Below are positions 45,568-56,130 of a stretch of 64,000 nucleotides of DNA, one piece after another (position 1 is the stretch's first letter; every line of letters starts with the position of its first letter). The notes below the pieces were generated by a model. The model saw only the letters and a program-made list of their open reading frames with translations, ran no database searches and was not told the origin of the DNA. Source of the stretch: Porticoccaceae bacterium (GTDB lineage Bacteria > Pseudomonadota > Gammaproteobacteria > Pseudomonadales > Porticoccaceae); the NCBI GenBank assembly GCA_902557735.1, contig CACEBC010000004.1, positions 35,447-99,446 of the forward strand. The letters are read 5' to 3'. Both the position numbers and the translations under genes were made by a program.

Positions 45568-47418
45568 ATGTTAGATAAATTTAGATCCAAGATGCGCGGT
45601 GTTGCATTGGGTATAGTAGCCTTAATCGCTGTTATTTTTGCTTTTTCTGGCGCAGGTACGCTTAACCTTTCGCGAGCAGGATCTGGAGAGGTTGCTAAAG
45701 TAGAAGACCTTATTATCACTGAGCAAGATGTTGCTTTTAAACTCGATGAACTCAAATCACGCATTCTTCAGGAGAACAATGGTTTATCCGAGGAAGAATT
45801 GGATGCGGATATCTTGCGATCTATTGCCATCGAGCAGTTAATCGGCGCTAAAGCTTTGCTAAATCACGCTATTAACGCTTCGATGGCAGCGTCACCCAAG
45901 AGATTGGCTGACGTGATTTTAAACACCGAACGCTTCCAAACCGAGGGGAAATTTGACGAGGATAGGTATAGATATTTTATTAGAAATCGCGGGTTTACTA
46001 ATGCAAGCTATCAGCAAAGTATCGCCGATGAAATGACTCGCTTACAGTTGTTAAATGGATTACGTCATTCTAGCTTCGTCACCACCAAAGAAATTGATCG
46101 CATGGCTTCATTCATAAGTCAGACGAGAGACTATTATTACCTCAAGCTGCCTCTATCGGAAATAGATGATCTTATTGACCCTTCCGACGCCGAGTTGAAT
46201 GAATATTATCAACAGAACAAAATGCGATTTCGGTCTCAGGAAAGTGGCATCTTTGAATATATCGAGCTTAGCCCAGATTCCGTATTATCTGAATTTGAAG
46301 TGTCTGAAGAGGAGATTCTAGAGCGTTTCGAGCAAGAGAACCAAGATGCTGATGATCCTGTTTTTCGGAGAGCGGCCCATATTTTATTTGATATCGGGAA
46401 TCAAAAATTGGCTTCTGAGGTTAAAAGCCGACTGATAAAAGGAGAAGACTTTGGAAAACTGGCTGAGCAGTATTCTACTGATGCTGGTTCCTCAAATATG
46501 GGCGGAGATTTGGGTTTTTCGGATGGCAGTGCTTTTCCAGAAAATTTCGAACAGGCGTTGAGGAGCCTTCGGTTGGGAGAGGTATCAGAACCTATCATAA
46601 CGGAAAGTGGGATTCACTTGGTGAAACTTTTAGAACTTGAAGAGGCTTCAGCTAATATCGATTCGGAGCGTGAAAGAATCATTTCAATGATTCGACAAGA
46701 TCAGTTGGATGAGGTTATGCCGGAGAAGTTATCTCTTTTGGGAGAATTGAGTTATAACGCTGAGTCTCTCGTCGATTTAGGAATTGAAATGGGTCTCAAA
46801 TCTGGTGTGTCTGAGCCCATAAGTAGGATAGGAGGCTCGGGCATTGGAGTATTTCCAGCCTTGGTGGAGGCTGCCTTTAGCGACGATGTTCTCCTGCAAA
46901 AGTTTGCAAGTGAAGTCATTTCGGTCGGTGACGAACGTTATTTTGTTGTTAAATTGAAAGAGCATCTTTTGCCAGAGCAAAAGTCTTTTGAATCAGTAAA
47001 ACAGGAGGTGCATGAGATTGTTTTGGAATCGAAAACGGAAGTTATACTTGATGAGCATCGCAGAGACCTTTTGGCTCAACTTGACGGCGGTCAGACTATA
47101 GAGGAGATAGCTAAAGCAGCAGGTTTGGAGTGGCAGGTTGTTTTTGGAGCCAAGCGCTGGGACCAAGACCTTAATGCTGAGGTTAATGGTTTTGTGTTCG
47201 GAATGATACCTGATTTTCGCTCCGTCTATGGGAGTTTCGTTAGCTCAGATGGCCATTTCTATTTGGTTAGCTTAGAGCAAACAGATATGGGTAGTCCTCA
47301 AGCACTGATCGCTGCAGATCGAAATAATTTAATTAGTTCGAGTAGGATGGAATTTTCGAATAGGGAGATTCAGGCTTATCTGAACGGAGTGGTTGAGACG
47401 TCTCAAGTCCGAAAATGA
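45568..47418 (+). CDS. ppiD: Peptidyl-prolyl isomerase PpiD (SurA_N/parvulin family)
   Basis: A 616-residue inner-membrane-anchored periplasmic folding factor. One N-terminal helix (GVALGIVALIAVIFAFS) anchors it, followed by the SurA_N-like helical region (45800-46200) and a parvulin domain (AAHILFDIG, GEDFGKLAEQYSTDAGSSNMGGDLGFS, ITESGIHLVKL). ATG 45568 is the likely start; the frame is open to TTG 45553. Downstream of hupB as in relatives. Confidence 0.93.
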   Translation: MLDKFRSKMRGVALGIVALIAVIFAFSGAGTLNLSRAGSGEVAKVEDLIITEQDVAFKLDELKSRILQENNGLSEEELDADILRSIAIEQLIGAKALLNHAINASMAASPKRLADVILNTERFQTEGKFDEDRYRYFIRNRGFTNASYQQSIADEMTRLQLLNGLRHSSFVTTKEIDRMASFISQTRDYYYLKLPLSEIDDLIDPSDAELNEYYQQNKMRFRSQESGIFEYIELSPDSVLSEFEVSEEEILERFEQENQDADDPVFRRAAHILFDIGNQKLASEVKSRLIKGEDFGKLAEQYSTDAGSSNMGGDLGFSDGSAFPENFEQALRSLRLGEVSEPIITESGIHLVKLLELEEASANIDSERERIISMIRQDQLDEVMPEKLSLLGELSYNAESLVDLGIEMGLKSGVSEPISRIGGSGIGVFPALVEAAFSDDVLLQKFASEVISVGDERYFVVKLKEHLLPEQKSFESVKQEVHEIVLESKTEVILDEHRRDLLAQLDGGQTIEEIAKAAGLEWQVVFGAKRWDQDLNAEVNGFVFGMIPDFRSVYGSFVSSDGHFYLVSLEQTDMGSPQALIAADRNNLISSSRMEFSNREIQAYLNGVVETSQVRK

Positions 47419-47508
47419 AGTGTGCAGACAGCGTTTTTAGAGAGTTTGATGTCAGCTCCCTTGAATACCGACCCTAATTTTAAGCATCACATTCAGTTCC
47501 TAAGGCCG

Positions 47509-49074
47509 CTACTCCGAGTTTATTATCAAAGTCTGACCCGGATAGATTGCTTGGCTGTCAGGAATATTATTCCAGTCAAGTATTTTTTCTAGGGTAGTCC
47601 CGTATTTGCGTGCGATTCGAGACAAGGTGTCACCTGATTTTATATTGTAAAAGATTTGCCGTCGTGCAAGACCATTGCTGTCTTGTTTTTCTACTCGAAC
47701 TTTCAAGGTCTGTCCCACACGAATTAAATCATTCTCCAGCTTATTTATTCGCTTTATCTCATTTATATTCATGCCAAATTGATGACCTAACGTGGATAAA
47801 GAGTCTCCTGCAACTACCCTATATAGTCTCAAATTTTTCTCAGCTGCGTTTGCCTTGTCGGACAAATATTTGTTACGGGGTATAAGAAGTGTTTCACCGA
47901 TCCAGAGGCGATCAGTCAGTCGATCATTCGCCTGCATTAACGAGTCAAGAGTAACATTATGTTTTTGGGCTATTTCGCTAAGCGTGTCGCCAAAAACAAC
48001 AGAGTATTGGCTTAGTGCTATCCATTCTTCCCTGCTCGATTCATGCAAAAATTCTCTTATTACTTTTCCTTGGGGTACCGGCACTAAAAGATGATATTGC
48101 TTGACTGGCGGAGTAATTGATTCGAGGATTCCCGCATTCAGTGCGCTGAAATCCTTTATCGAAAGTCTTCCTTTTTGAATGATTAATGACACGTCTACTT
48201 GATAATTAAGAGGAATTATTTCGAAGAAAGCGCGATTTGGGATATTTGGTAATGGCACTGCATAATGTTGTGGATTCTTTATTATGTCTGCTATTGCCAA
48301 CAATCTTGGAACGTACTCGCTTGTTTGACGAGGAAGGTCTAGAGACCAGAAATCGCCTGAAAGGCCTTGCTTTAAATTCTCTTCGATACGCTCAGCTATA
48401 AAGCCCTCTCCGGCGTTGTATGCGGCAAGCGCCAACAACCAGTCGTGATTAAAATGATTATATAGATACCCGAGGTATTCTATTGCAGCTCGCGTGGAGT
48501 TAATAAGATCAAGTCGGCCATCGTACCAGTGGTTTTTTTCGAGGCCAAAATATTTACCGGTGCTGGGGATAAATTGCCATAATCCCGCTGCGTGACTGCT
48601 TGAATAAGCAAAGGGATCATATCCACTTTCTATAATCGGAAGTAAGGCGAGTTCGAGCGGCATGTTAGACAATTTGAGTTGCTCGGTGATATAGAATAAA
48701 AAAGGTCTAGATCTCTCGAAAACAATCGAGAGATACTCTCGTCGACCTAAATATTCTCGTCGGAACCTAGAAACGCTGCGCGGAACATTTTTGGGGAGCA
48801 GTTGATAGCCATTACGAATTTTATGCCAAATTGGCAACTGCGATGTTTGCTCGAAATTATTCAATCTAGATTTATTTTTTAATATATTGCCCGAATAAAG
48901 TTTTTTATTTGCGATTGAGTCGGTCAGAGCCTGAAACGTATTAATGTTGTTGTTTTCATAGTAGGCTTTAGTTACTGATGTGCTTTCAGGAAAGCAACAA
49001 TTTGATATTGAGATTAGCAGGCAGAGCAGCAATGGGTGATTCAAGTTGAGGAATTTGGGGATCAATAATTTCAA
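47509..49074 (-). CDS. mltD: Membrane-bound lytic murein transglycosylase D
   Basis: A 521-residue lipoprotein-type enzyme: a signal with a possible lipobox (SISNC), a SLT domain with catalytic Glu in LLPIIESGYDPFAYSSSHAAGLWQF, and three LysM domains (YSVVFGDTLSEIAQKH, YRVVAGDSLSTLGHQF, YNIKSGDTLSRIARKY) that bind peptidoglycan. It cleaves glycan strands with anhydro-product formation. Neighbouring gloB upstream matches the order in other gammaproteobacteria. Confidence 0.94.
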   Translation of the reverse strand: MKLLIPKFLNLNHPLLLCLLISISNCCFPESTSVTKAYYENNNINTFQALTDSIANKKLYSGNILKNKSRLNNFEQTSQLPIWHKIRNGYQLLPKNVPRSVSRFRREYLGRREYLSIVFERSRPFLFYITEQLKLSNMPLELALLPIIESGYDPFAYSSSHAAGLWQFIPSTGKYFGLEKNHWYDGRLDLINSTRAAIEYLGYLYNHFNHDWLLALAAYNAGEGFIAERIEENLKQGLSGDFWSLDLPRQTSEYVPRLLAIADIIKNPQHYAVPLPNIPNRAFFEIIPLNYQVDVSLIIQKGRLSIKDFSALNAGILESITPPVKQYHLLVPVPQGKVIREFLHESSREEWIALSQYSVVFGDTLSEIAQKHNVTLDSLMQANDRLTDRLWIGETLLIPRNKYLSDKANAAEKNLRLYRVVAGDSLSTLGHQFGMNINEIKRINKLENDLIRVGQTLKVRVEKQDSNGLARRQIFYNIKSGDTLSRIARKYGTTLEKILDWNNIPDSQAIYPGQTLIINSE

Positions 49075-49148
49075 GTCGAATACTTAAATAATAGTTCTGG
49101 AGTAATCTAACAATTCGGTCAGATAACGATTGCTTATCCAAATAGTTT

Positions 49149-49949
49149 TCAGAAGTTGTCTTTCCATTGTCGCAAAGCTGCGAAGATGTTAACTGGCTCA
49201 CTGCTATGTCTATCCGTAGTTGATAAGACCGCCGATGCTACTGATGGTTCCTCGGCTCTGAGAAACGGATTAGTGCATTTTTCTATACCTATTGTGCTCG
49301 GTAATGTAGGAATGCCGTTTCTCACAAGTTCTTTGTCGTTCTTTATGCGAGATTGAATATTTTGATTATCGGGTTCTACCGCTTCCGCAAAGAGCAAATT
49401 GGATATGGTATATTCATGCCCACAAAAAATCCTAGTTTGGTCCGGTAGAGATGAAAGCTTTTTAAGTGAAAAGTACATTTGTTCCGCTGTTCCCTCAAAT
49501 AATCTCCCGCAACCTCCAGCAAAAAGCGTATCGCCTGAAAAAAGTATTGGTGATTCGTCATTATAAGTTCCGGAAAAATATGCTATGTGATCTAATGTAT
49601 GCCCGGGCACAGACAGCGCACTAAATTGCAGCCCAAGACATTTGATCGTGTCCCCCTCATCAAGAGGGTGGGTCACGCAGCGAGCTGGGCAATCTTTCGG
49701 GCCGAAAACCGGAACGTTGCAGTGATCCAGTAACTCTGCAACTCCCCCTACATGATCTGGGTGGTGATGGGTTATTAGAATACCTTTTAAAGGGAGATAT
49801 GTGTTATTTAACCAATTCAAAACGGGCTTTGCTGCACCAGGGTCAACAACATACATACCGTTCATCTTTTTGGAAGCTAATACCCATATATAGTTATCAC
49901 TGAAAGCAGGTAACGCCGTGATAGTAACGTCTGTATTTGAAATTTGCAT
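49149..49949 (-). CDS. gloB: Hydroxyacylglutathione hydrolase (glyoxalase II)
   Basis: A 266-residue metallo-beta-lactamase-fold enzyme: DNYIWVL, dinuclear-metal motif THHHPDH, GHTLDHIAYF, FSGDTLFAGGCGRLFEG and CGHEYTISNLLFAEAVEP. Hydrolyses S-lactoylglutathione in methylglyoxal detoxification. Divergent from the methyltransferase gene, matching the gloB/yafS/rnhA/dnaQ arrangement of many gammaproteobacteria. Confidence 0.95.
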   Translation of the reverse strand: MQISNTDVTITALPAFSDNYIWVLASKKMNGMYVVDPGAAKPVLNWLNNTYLPLKGILITHHHPDHVGGVAELLDHCNVPVFGPKDCPARCVTHPLDEGDTIKCLGLQFSALSVPGHTLDHIAYFSGTYNDESPILFSGDTLFAGGCGRLFEGTAEQMYFSLKKLSSLPDQTRIFCGHEYTISNLLFAEAVEPDNQNIQSRIKNDKELVRNGIPTLPSTIGIEKCTNPFLRAEEPSVASAVLSTTDRHSSEPVNIFAALRQWKDNF

Positions 49950-50026
49950 GAGCTTAAAATCTCGCGCTAGTTTTTGTTGAATTTAATGAACATAATAAGA
50001 GCCAATTGTCTTTCAGTCACCCTAAA

Positions 50027-50839
50027 ATGTTTTATAGACAAATAAGTAACTTCAAAGAGCGATTTCTCCAGCGTTTCAGAGTTGTTGATTTGACGGTCTC
50101 TGCCAAGCATCTTCGCGAATGGTATGAGAGTGATCTCGGCGCTTATATTAATGCATATGAGAATCGATTCATGTGCGAGTATTTTTCTCAACTACCCGGC
50201 TATCGCCTGCTTCGCTTGGGCTTGACAGAAGATCCTGAGAGTACTAACAACTTTGGTCAATTGCATAGATTTAGCCTTCATCCGACTGAAGTGCATAGGT
50301 CTCATGCTGCAATATGTAACTATGACGAATTGCCCATACCTTCCGGAGTAATTGACGTCACTTTGCTTCAGCATTCCTTGGAATTTTCCGCGTCACCCAA
50401 AGCTGTCCTTTCCGAAGCTTGCAGAGTTACTGCTCCGGGAGGACACCTATTGTTATTCGTTTTTAATCCGTTTGGTGTACATGGAATCAAAAAGTTCCCA
50501 ATGCAATTACTAACGACAAACATTCAGTATAGATTCCATAATTTGCGATCGGGGCGAGTAGTTGATTGGCTATCCTTGCTCGGTTTCGAGGTAGTGGCAA
50601 CCCAATATGGAGCACATAGGTTTTTTGGCAAACCAAGCGCGGCGGTAATGGCAAGTTCAAAGTATGAGCGATGGTGCGAAAAGCTAAATTTGCCTTTTGG
50701 AAATATATATATTATCCATGCTGTAAAACGTGAGGTTCAAGGAGTAACGAGAAAGAAGCATATCTGGCGTCAAACCAGGCCCGATTATTCGCGGCCTAGT
50801 GGGGAAGGAGTGAGATTGGAAAATATTTGCAAACGCTAA
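50027..50839 (+). CDS. Class I SAM-dependent methyltransferase (YafS-like)
   Basis: A 270-residue protein with a Methyltransf_11-type core: [52 protein letters not shown]. Motif I is degenerate ([10 protein letters not shown]), as in YafS-like proteins. ATG 50027 is the probable start (frame open to TTG 50006). It lies between gloB and rnhA, as yafS does in E. coli. Substrate unknown. Confidence 0.78.
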   Translation: MFYRQISNFKERFLQRFRVVDLTVSAKHLREWYESDLGAYINAYENRFMCEYFSQLPGYRLLRLGLTEDPESTNNFGQLHRFSLHPTEVHRSHAAICNYDELPIPSGVIDVTLLQHSLEFSASPKAVLSEACRVTAPGGHLLLFVFNPFGVHGIKKFPMQLLTTNIQYRFHNLRSGRVVDWLSLLGFEVVATQYGAHRFFGKPSAAVMASSKYERWCEKLNLPFGNIYIIHAVKREVQGVTRKKHIWRQTRPDYSRPSGEGVRLENICKR

Positions 50840-50861
50840 ATCAAACTGTTTCGAGGTCAGA

Positions 50862-51317
50862 ATGAAAAACGTCGCAATATATACGGATGGAGCATGCAGA
50901 GGCAATCCTGGCCCAGGTGGGTGGGGAGTTGTCCTACGCTACGAAAATTGTGAAAAGACCCTCCGAGGAGGCGAGATGCAGACAACCAATAACCGTATGG
51001 AGTTGACCGCAGTCATAGAGGGATTGAGAGCTTTGAAGGAGCCATGCAAGGTAACTATCACATCTGATTCAACTTATGTACTTAATGGTGTTACGAAGTG
51101 GATGGAAAACTGGAAGAAAAAAGGTTGGAAAACAAATGGCAACAAGCCGGTTAGAAATGTTGATCTATGGAAACAGCTTGACAACGCCGTGGGGGAGCAT
51201 CAAGTTTACTGGCAGTGGGTGAGAGGACACAGTGGGCATCGTGATAACGAGCTCGCGGATCAACTTGCGAATGAAGCGACTGATGAAATCCTGAGGGGCG
51301 AAATTGAAAAACGTTGA
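50862..51317 (+). CDS. rnhA: Ribonuclease HI
   Basis: A 151-residue RNase H1 with the four acidic active-site residues in [36 protein letters not shown] and [15 protein letters not shown]. Removes RNA from RNA-DNA hybrids. GAGGTCAG precedes ATG 50862. Followed after 18 nt by dnaQ. Confidence 0.97.
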   Translation: MKNVAIYTDGACRGNPGPGGWGVVLRYENCEKTLRGGEMQTTNNRMELTAVIEGLRALKEPCKVTITSDSTYVLNGVTKWMENWKKKGWKTNGNKPVRNVDLWKQLDNAVGEHQVYWQWVRGHSGHRDNELADQLANEATDEILRGEIEKR

Positions 51318-51335
51318 GATACCTCGAGAGCCGCA

Positions 51336-52058
51336 ATGCGACAGATTGTTTTAGATACTGAGACAACTGGCTTGGAAGTAAGTCAGGACCATCGAATAAT
51401 TGAAATTGGGTGCGTCGAACTCGTTAATAGAAGGTTGACAGGCAGAAGATATCATGAATATATCAATCCATTGCGAGAGATAGATGAGGGTGCAATCGCA
51501 GTGCATGGCATTACAAATCAGTTTTTAAAAGATAAACCCACTTTTGAGAACATCTCGATCGGGTTTTTAGAATTCTTGGATGGCTCGGAACTTATTATTC
51601 ACAACGCACCGTTTGACGTTGGTTTTTTAAACCATGAGTTGAGTAAGCTCGGCTGTGATATCAGGCCGCTTGACCTGAGCCACGTAATTACCGATACGCT
51701 TGCGCTTGCAAAGAAGAAACATCCTGGCCAAAGAAATAACCTAGATGCGCTTTGCAAACGTTACAACGTTGATAATTCACAGAGAGATTATCATGGCGCT
51801 TTATTAGATGCGGAGATTCTAGCTGACATTTATCTTTTGCTGTCTGGTGGCCAAGTTGCTCTAGATATTGGTTCAATCGCTCCCGCGAAACGCGATGCCC
51901 ACTATGATGCGTTAGCGAGTTTAAAGGATGGTGATGAAAGACCAAAGCTACGCATAATAAGAGCCTCGGAAGATGAAGTTCGCCTGCATATTAAAAAATT
52001 GAGGTCCATAGAAAAAGAAGCAGGGTATTGCTTATGGTTGAGAGAGGACAATCAATAG
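51336..52058 (+). CDS. dnaQ: DNA polymerase III epsilon subunit (proofreading exonuclease)
   Basis: A 240-residue DEDDh exonuclease: ExoI VLDTETTGLE, ExoII IHNAPFDVGFLNHEL, ExoIII YHGALLDAEILADIYLLL. Works with the alpha subunit in replication fidelity. Same direction as rnhA and hrpA, with a 3-nt gap to hrpA. Confidence 0.96.
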   Translation: MRQIVLDTETTGLEVSQDHRIIEIGCVELVNRRLTGRRYHEYINPLREIDEGAIAVHGITNQFLKDKPTFENISIGFLEFLDGSELIIHNAPFDVGFLNHELSKLGCDIRPLDLSHVITDTLALAKKKHPGQRNNLDALCKRYNVDNSQRDYHGALLDAEILADIYLLLSGGQVALDIGSIAPAKRDAHYDALASLKDGDERPKLRIIRASEDEVRLHIKKLRSIEKEAGYCLWLREDNQ

Positions 52059-52061
52059 TTG

Positions 52062-55000
52062 ATGTGCCGTGTACAGGGTGATGTGCCCGTAAGTAAAAAT
52101 GGCTTTAGAAAGCTACAGGATCAAGTGAGCAAAGGCACCATGTGCATAGCTCAACCTAAGTTGCTAGAAAAGTTATCAAGTATACAAGCAAAATCCTCGA
52201 AAAAACTTTGTGTGCAAGAGCAATGGTGCGAGTGGTCTGCTGATTTTTCTTGCGAGCTGGAAAAGCTTGAACTCCGCCGACGTGAAAGGCCAGCCGTGCG
52301 TTATCCTCAACTCCCTATCAGTCCTAAGGTGAATGAAATATGTGCTCTAATTCGAGCGAATCCTGTGATAATTATTGCTGGCGAAACAGGTTCAGGGAAA
52401 ACCACTCAGATTCCAAAAATCTGTTTGCAAGCAGGCAGAGGGATCTCGGGTTTGATTGGGCATACTCAGCCAAGGAGAATAGCCGCTCGAAATGTTGCGG
52501 AACGTATAGCGAAGGAATTAGATTCGGAGCTTGGTGATGTGGTTGGATATAAAATTCGATTCTCAGAAAAAAATTCTCCCGATGGCTACATTAAGATTAT
52601 GACAGATGGGATCTTGTTGTCTGAAATCCAAAGGGACAAGCAACTTTTAGCATACGACACATTGATAATCGATGAAGCTCATGAGCGAAGCCTGAATATC
52701 GATTTTCTGCTCGGCTATCTAAAAAAGTTATTGAAAAAAAGAAGTGATCTTAGAGTGGTTATCACGTCTGCCACCATCGATGTCGAAAAATTTTCTGCTC
52801 ACTTTGAAAAAGCTCCAGTGATTCACGTGGGAGGGCGAAACCATCCGGTTGATATTAATTACTTATGTAATGAAGATGCCAAACTTGATGTTGCTCGATT
52901 AGTCCTAAAATGTGTCGGAAATATCATTAATGAGAGTGCCAAGGGCGATATATTAGTTTTTTTAACCGGTGAGAGAGAAATCCACGAAATAAGTCGCTTG
53001 ATACATGGATCATTCCATAAAGCTATCGAGGTTATACCCGTTTACGGACGGTTGAGTCTGCATGAGCAAAAAAAAATCTTCTGTCCAAAAAAACGCCGAA
53101 GGGTGGTTCTAGCAACCAATATTGCAGAGACCTCATTAACGGTGCCGAGAATTGCATTTGTCATAGATACTGGTCGGGCGCGGGTGTCTCGTTATAGTTA
53201 TCGATCAAAGATTCAAAGACTTCAGATTGAACCAATTTCTCAAGCAAGTGCGGATCAACGGGCTGGTCGAGCTGGTCGGGAAAGGCCTGGTGCTTGTTAT
53301 CGCTTATTTACAGATCGAGATTTTCATTGCCGATCGACCTTTACAGACCCCGAAATCTGCAGGACAAATTTGGCTACAGTAATATTACGCATGTTAGATT
53401 TAGGTGTCGGAGAGATCAATGATTTCCCGTTCATAGACGCACCGGATAAAAGGATGATCAATGACGGTTTTAGATTGCTTAAAGAACTCAAGGCCATAGA
53501 TTCAAAAGGATCATTGACTAAAATTGGCAGGGCAATGGCGACTTTACCTATTGATGCACGATTTGGAAGGATGCTGTTAGAATCGGCGAAAACGGGTGCT
53601 TTAAATGAACTCATCATCATAACGAGCGGTCTTAGCATACAAGACCCGCGGTTACGATTACCAGATAATCAAAAACTGGCTGACAAGATGCATGAAAAAT
53701 GGAGCCACAAAGAATCGGATTTTATTTCGTGGCTCAACCTATGGAATGATCTTGAAGATAACCGGCTACGTTTGTCGAGGCGTCAGTTTTCGAAATACTG
53801 TGAAAAGAATTTTCTTTCCGAAAATAGATTAAGAGAGTGGCGCAACTTATGTTACCAGCTGCAACGTTCGTGCAGTCGATTGAAGTTGCCTCGTCAAGCA
53901 AAACCAAGCAACTACAAAAATATACATTTGGCAATAGTATCCGGTTTGTTAGACCAAGTAGCAGTCAAGAAGGAGAGCAATGAATTCTTAGGGACTGGTA
54001 ATAGGAAATTTTTAATTTTTCCTAGCTCTATTCTAGTGAAAAAACCACCAAAATGGATTGTCGCGGCGTCATTATTGGACACCGCAAAACCTTATTTACT
54101 GAATGTAGCGAAAATTAATCCGGTCTGGATATCCTCTGTAGGGAAACACCTCCTAAAAACCACTTATTCCGAGTATTTTTATGACATATCGGAAGGCAGA
54201 GTTATGGCCAAAAAGAGGCAGACACTTTTTGGATTGGAAATTCCGCAAAGCAAAAACATTGATTACGGAAAAATTTTTCCTGAGATTGCTCGTGAGGAGT
54301 TTTTGAACAGAGCATTGGTGGATCGTGAGTATAAAGGAATGGGAAACTTTCATAAATATAACCATGATTTGGTGAAAGAGGTGTCGTCGTTGGAGGATCG
54401 ATTTCGAAGCCGAGATTTAGTAGTTGATAACAGTGTGGTGTTCAATTTTTATGATAGTCGGATACCAAAGGATGTATACAATTTGATTGATTTTGAAAAC
54501 TGGAGGTTAAAGGTCGAGAAAGCAAATCCAAAAATTTTATATATGAGTCGCGAGTCATTAATGCTAAGAAGCATTGGGGAAAGAGAATTGGCCCAATTTC
54601 CTGAAATGATTGATTTTGACGAATATCAAATTGAGTTGCGATATCGTTTTGAACCAGGGCATGCAGAGGATGGTGTCAGCGCTGTAATTCCAATAGCTTT
54701 GCTTCATCAAATCCCGAAAAATTTTTTTGATTGGCTGGTCCCGGGCATGATTCGTGATAAGTGTATTGCTCTATTGAAAAGTCTTCCCAAGGAATTGCGT
54801 CGAAAGCTAGTCCCTATTCCGGGTGCTACAGACAAGATACTAGAGCAGATTACACCTTACGAGAATACTTTAATAGGCAGTTTGAGCGATCAACTAGAAA
54901 AGTTGTTTGGTGTTGTGGTGAGTGAAGAAGATTGGCGATTGCAAAAAATTGATGACTGGCACCGAATTAATTTTTTGCTGGTTGATGACAGCGATCAAAT

Positions 55001-55979
55001 AATTGCCTCGTCAAGAGACTTAAATGAGATCAAAACAGAATTTAGAAAGTCGATTAAAGTGATTCCAGATGACAATAATGTCAGAAACTTTATGCGTGTG
55101 GGGATTAAACAGTGGGATTTTCCTGAGCTCTCAGAACAAATAACATTTCGCAAAGGAAGGTATGTAATGACTGCATGGCCAGCTCTGAGGGACTGTAAAA
55201 ACTCTGTGTCGATTGAGCTAGCAGATAATATCTGGGAGGCTGAGTCAATAACAATACAAGGACAACGGAGGCTAGCTTTTATCAAGGCAAAAGCCACCAC
55301 TCGATATCTTTCTAAACATTTGTTAGCAGGAAATGAACTTTTATTGCTGGCCGCAGGCCTGAGTGATCGAAGTATTTTAGTGGAAGCTCTAATTCTAGCG
55401 GCTCTGCAAGAAGCTATATTCGGCTCGGTAAAAGTGGTGAGGACGCGCGAAGAATTCGAGAAACGGTTTGACGCAGGAATCGGTAATGTCCCCACTATTG
55501 CTGAAACTTTATCAAACCAAATTGCAGACCTACTCCCCAAGCTACATGGTATAAGAAAAGCTTTGTCGAATCTGACGCTTACATTCAAATATGCCAAATG
55601 GGATATCGATAGGCAGTTAGATTCCCTATTTTCTAATGAGACTATAAGTTTTTTGACAATTGGCAACGCAAAGGAATACCGTCGCTACATTAATGCGATC
55701 GAAATTCGACTGGAGAAGCTTAAAAGAAATACAGTTCGCGATCAGGAGCACACAAGTCAGCTTAGAAAATACACAGACACCTGTGATAATATTTTGAAAG
55801 AACAGGACTATATCTCATATCATTTACAAAGCAAGTTAAAAGATTTCCAATGGCAACTCGAGGAATATCGCGTGTCATTATTTGCCCAGCAATTGAGGAC
55901 TCGCATCCCAGTTTCCTCGAAACGTTTAGATAAAGCTTGGAAAATAATTGATGACGAACTTTGTTCTGAGACTCTGTAG
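52062..55979 (+). CDS. hrpA: ATP-dependent RNA helicase HrpA
   Basis: A 1305-residue DEAH-box helicase: Walker A AGETGSGKTTQIPK, DEAH in IDEAHERSLNIDFL, TSATID, ETSLTVPRIAFVIDTGRARV and QRAGRAGRERPG, then HA2/OB-fold and the long HrpA C-terminal domain (DUF3418). Size is right for the full bacterial HrpA. The start is TTG 52059 or ATG 52062, the second preferred. Acts on stalled ribosomes/mRNA in E. coli by published work. Confidence 0.95.
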   Translation: MCRVQGDVPVSKNGFRKLQDQVSKGTMCIAQPKLLEKLSSIQAKSSKKLCVQEQWCEWSADFSCELEKLELRRRERPAVRYPQLPISPKVNEICALIRANPVIIIAGETGSGKTTQIPKICLQAGRGISGLIGHTQPRRIAARNVAERIAKELDSELGDVVGYKIRFSEKNSPDGYIKIMTDGILLSEIQRDKQLLAYDTLIIDEAHERSLNIDFLLGYLKKLLKKRSDLRVVITSATIDVEKFSAHFEKAPVIHVGGRNHPVDINYLCNEDAKLDVARLVLKCVGNIINESAKGDILVFLTGEREIHEISRLIHGSFHKAIEVIPVYGRLSLHEQKKIFCPKKRRRVVLATNIAETSLTVPRIAFVIDTGRARVSRYSYRSKIQRLQIEPISQASADQRAGRAGRERPGACYRLFTDRDFHCRSTFTDPEICRTNLATVILRMLDLGVGEINDFPFIDAPDKRMINDGFRLLKELKAIDSKGSLTKIGRAMATLPIDARFGRMLLESAKTGALNELIIITSGLSIQDPRLRLPDNQKLADKMHEKWSHKESDFISWLNLWNDLEDNRLRLSRRQFSKYCEKNFLSENRLREWRNLCYQLQRSCSRLKLPRQAKPSNYKNIHLAIVSGLLDQVAVKKESNEFLGTGNRKFLIFPSSILVKKPPKWIVAASLLDTAKPYLLNVAKINPVWISSVGKHLLKTTYSEYFYDISEGRVMAKKRQTLFGLEIPQSKNIDYGKIFPEIAREEFLNRALVDREYKGMGNFHKYNHDLVKEVSSLEDRFRSRDLVVDNSVVFNFYDSRIPKDVYNLIDFENWRLKVEKANPKILYMSRESLMLRSIGERELAQFPEMIDFDEYQIELRYRFEPGHAEDGVSAVIPIALLHQIPKNFFDWLVPGMIRDKCIALLKSLPKELRRKLVPIPGATDKILEQITPYENTLIGSLSDQLEKLFGVVVSEEDWRLQKIDDWHRINFLLVDDSDQIIASSRDLNEIKTEFRKSIKVIPDDNNVRNFMRVGIKQWDFPELSEQITFRKGRYVMTAWPALRDCKNSVSIELADNIWEAESITIQGQRRLAFIKAKATTRYLSKHLLAGNELLLLAAGLSDRSILVEALILAALQEAIFGSVKVVRTREEFEKRFDAGIGNVPTIAETLSNQIADLLPKLHGIRKALSNLTLTFKYAKWDIDRQLDSLFSNETISFLTIGNAKEYRRYINAIEIRLEKLKRNTVRDQEHTSQLRKYTDTCDNILKEQDYISYHLQSKLKDFQWQLEEYRVSLFAQQLRTRIPVSSKRLDKAWKIIDDELCSETL

Positions 55980-56130
55980 AGCTAGAAATAGTGACTCGGC
56001 CGCTCAGATCAAATTTATGAAAAACTAATGTGAATAAAGCTGCAAATGCTGTTGGCGAAAGCACGGAAGCGGAGTAATATGTTTATTATATCGTCACATT
56101 GTTTGAAGACAGCTCTTAGTGAGGGTAATT

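Noticed and set aside
54995..55666. 223-codon open frame antisense to hrpA
   Set aside because: It lies wholly inside the hrpA C-terminal domain and has a Ser/Ile-rich composition typical of antisense frames.
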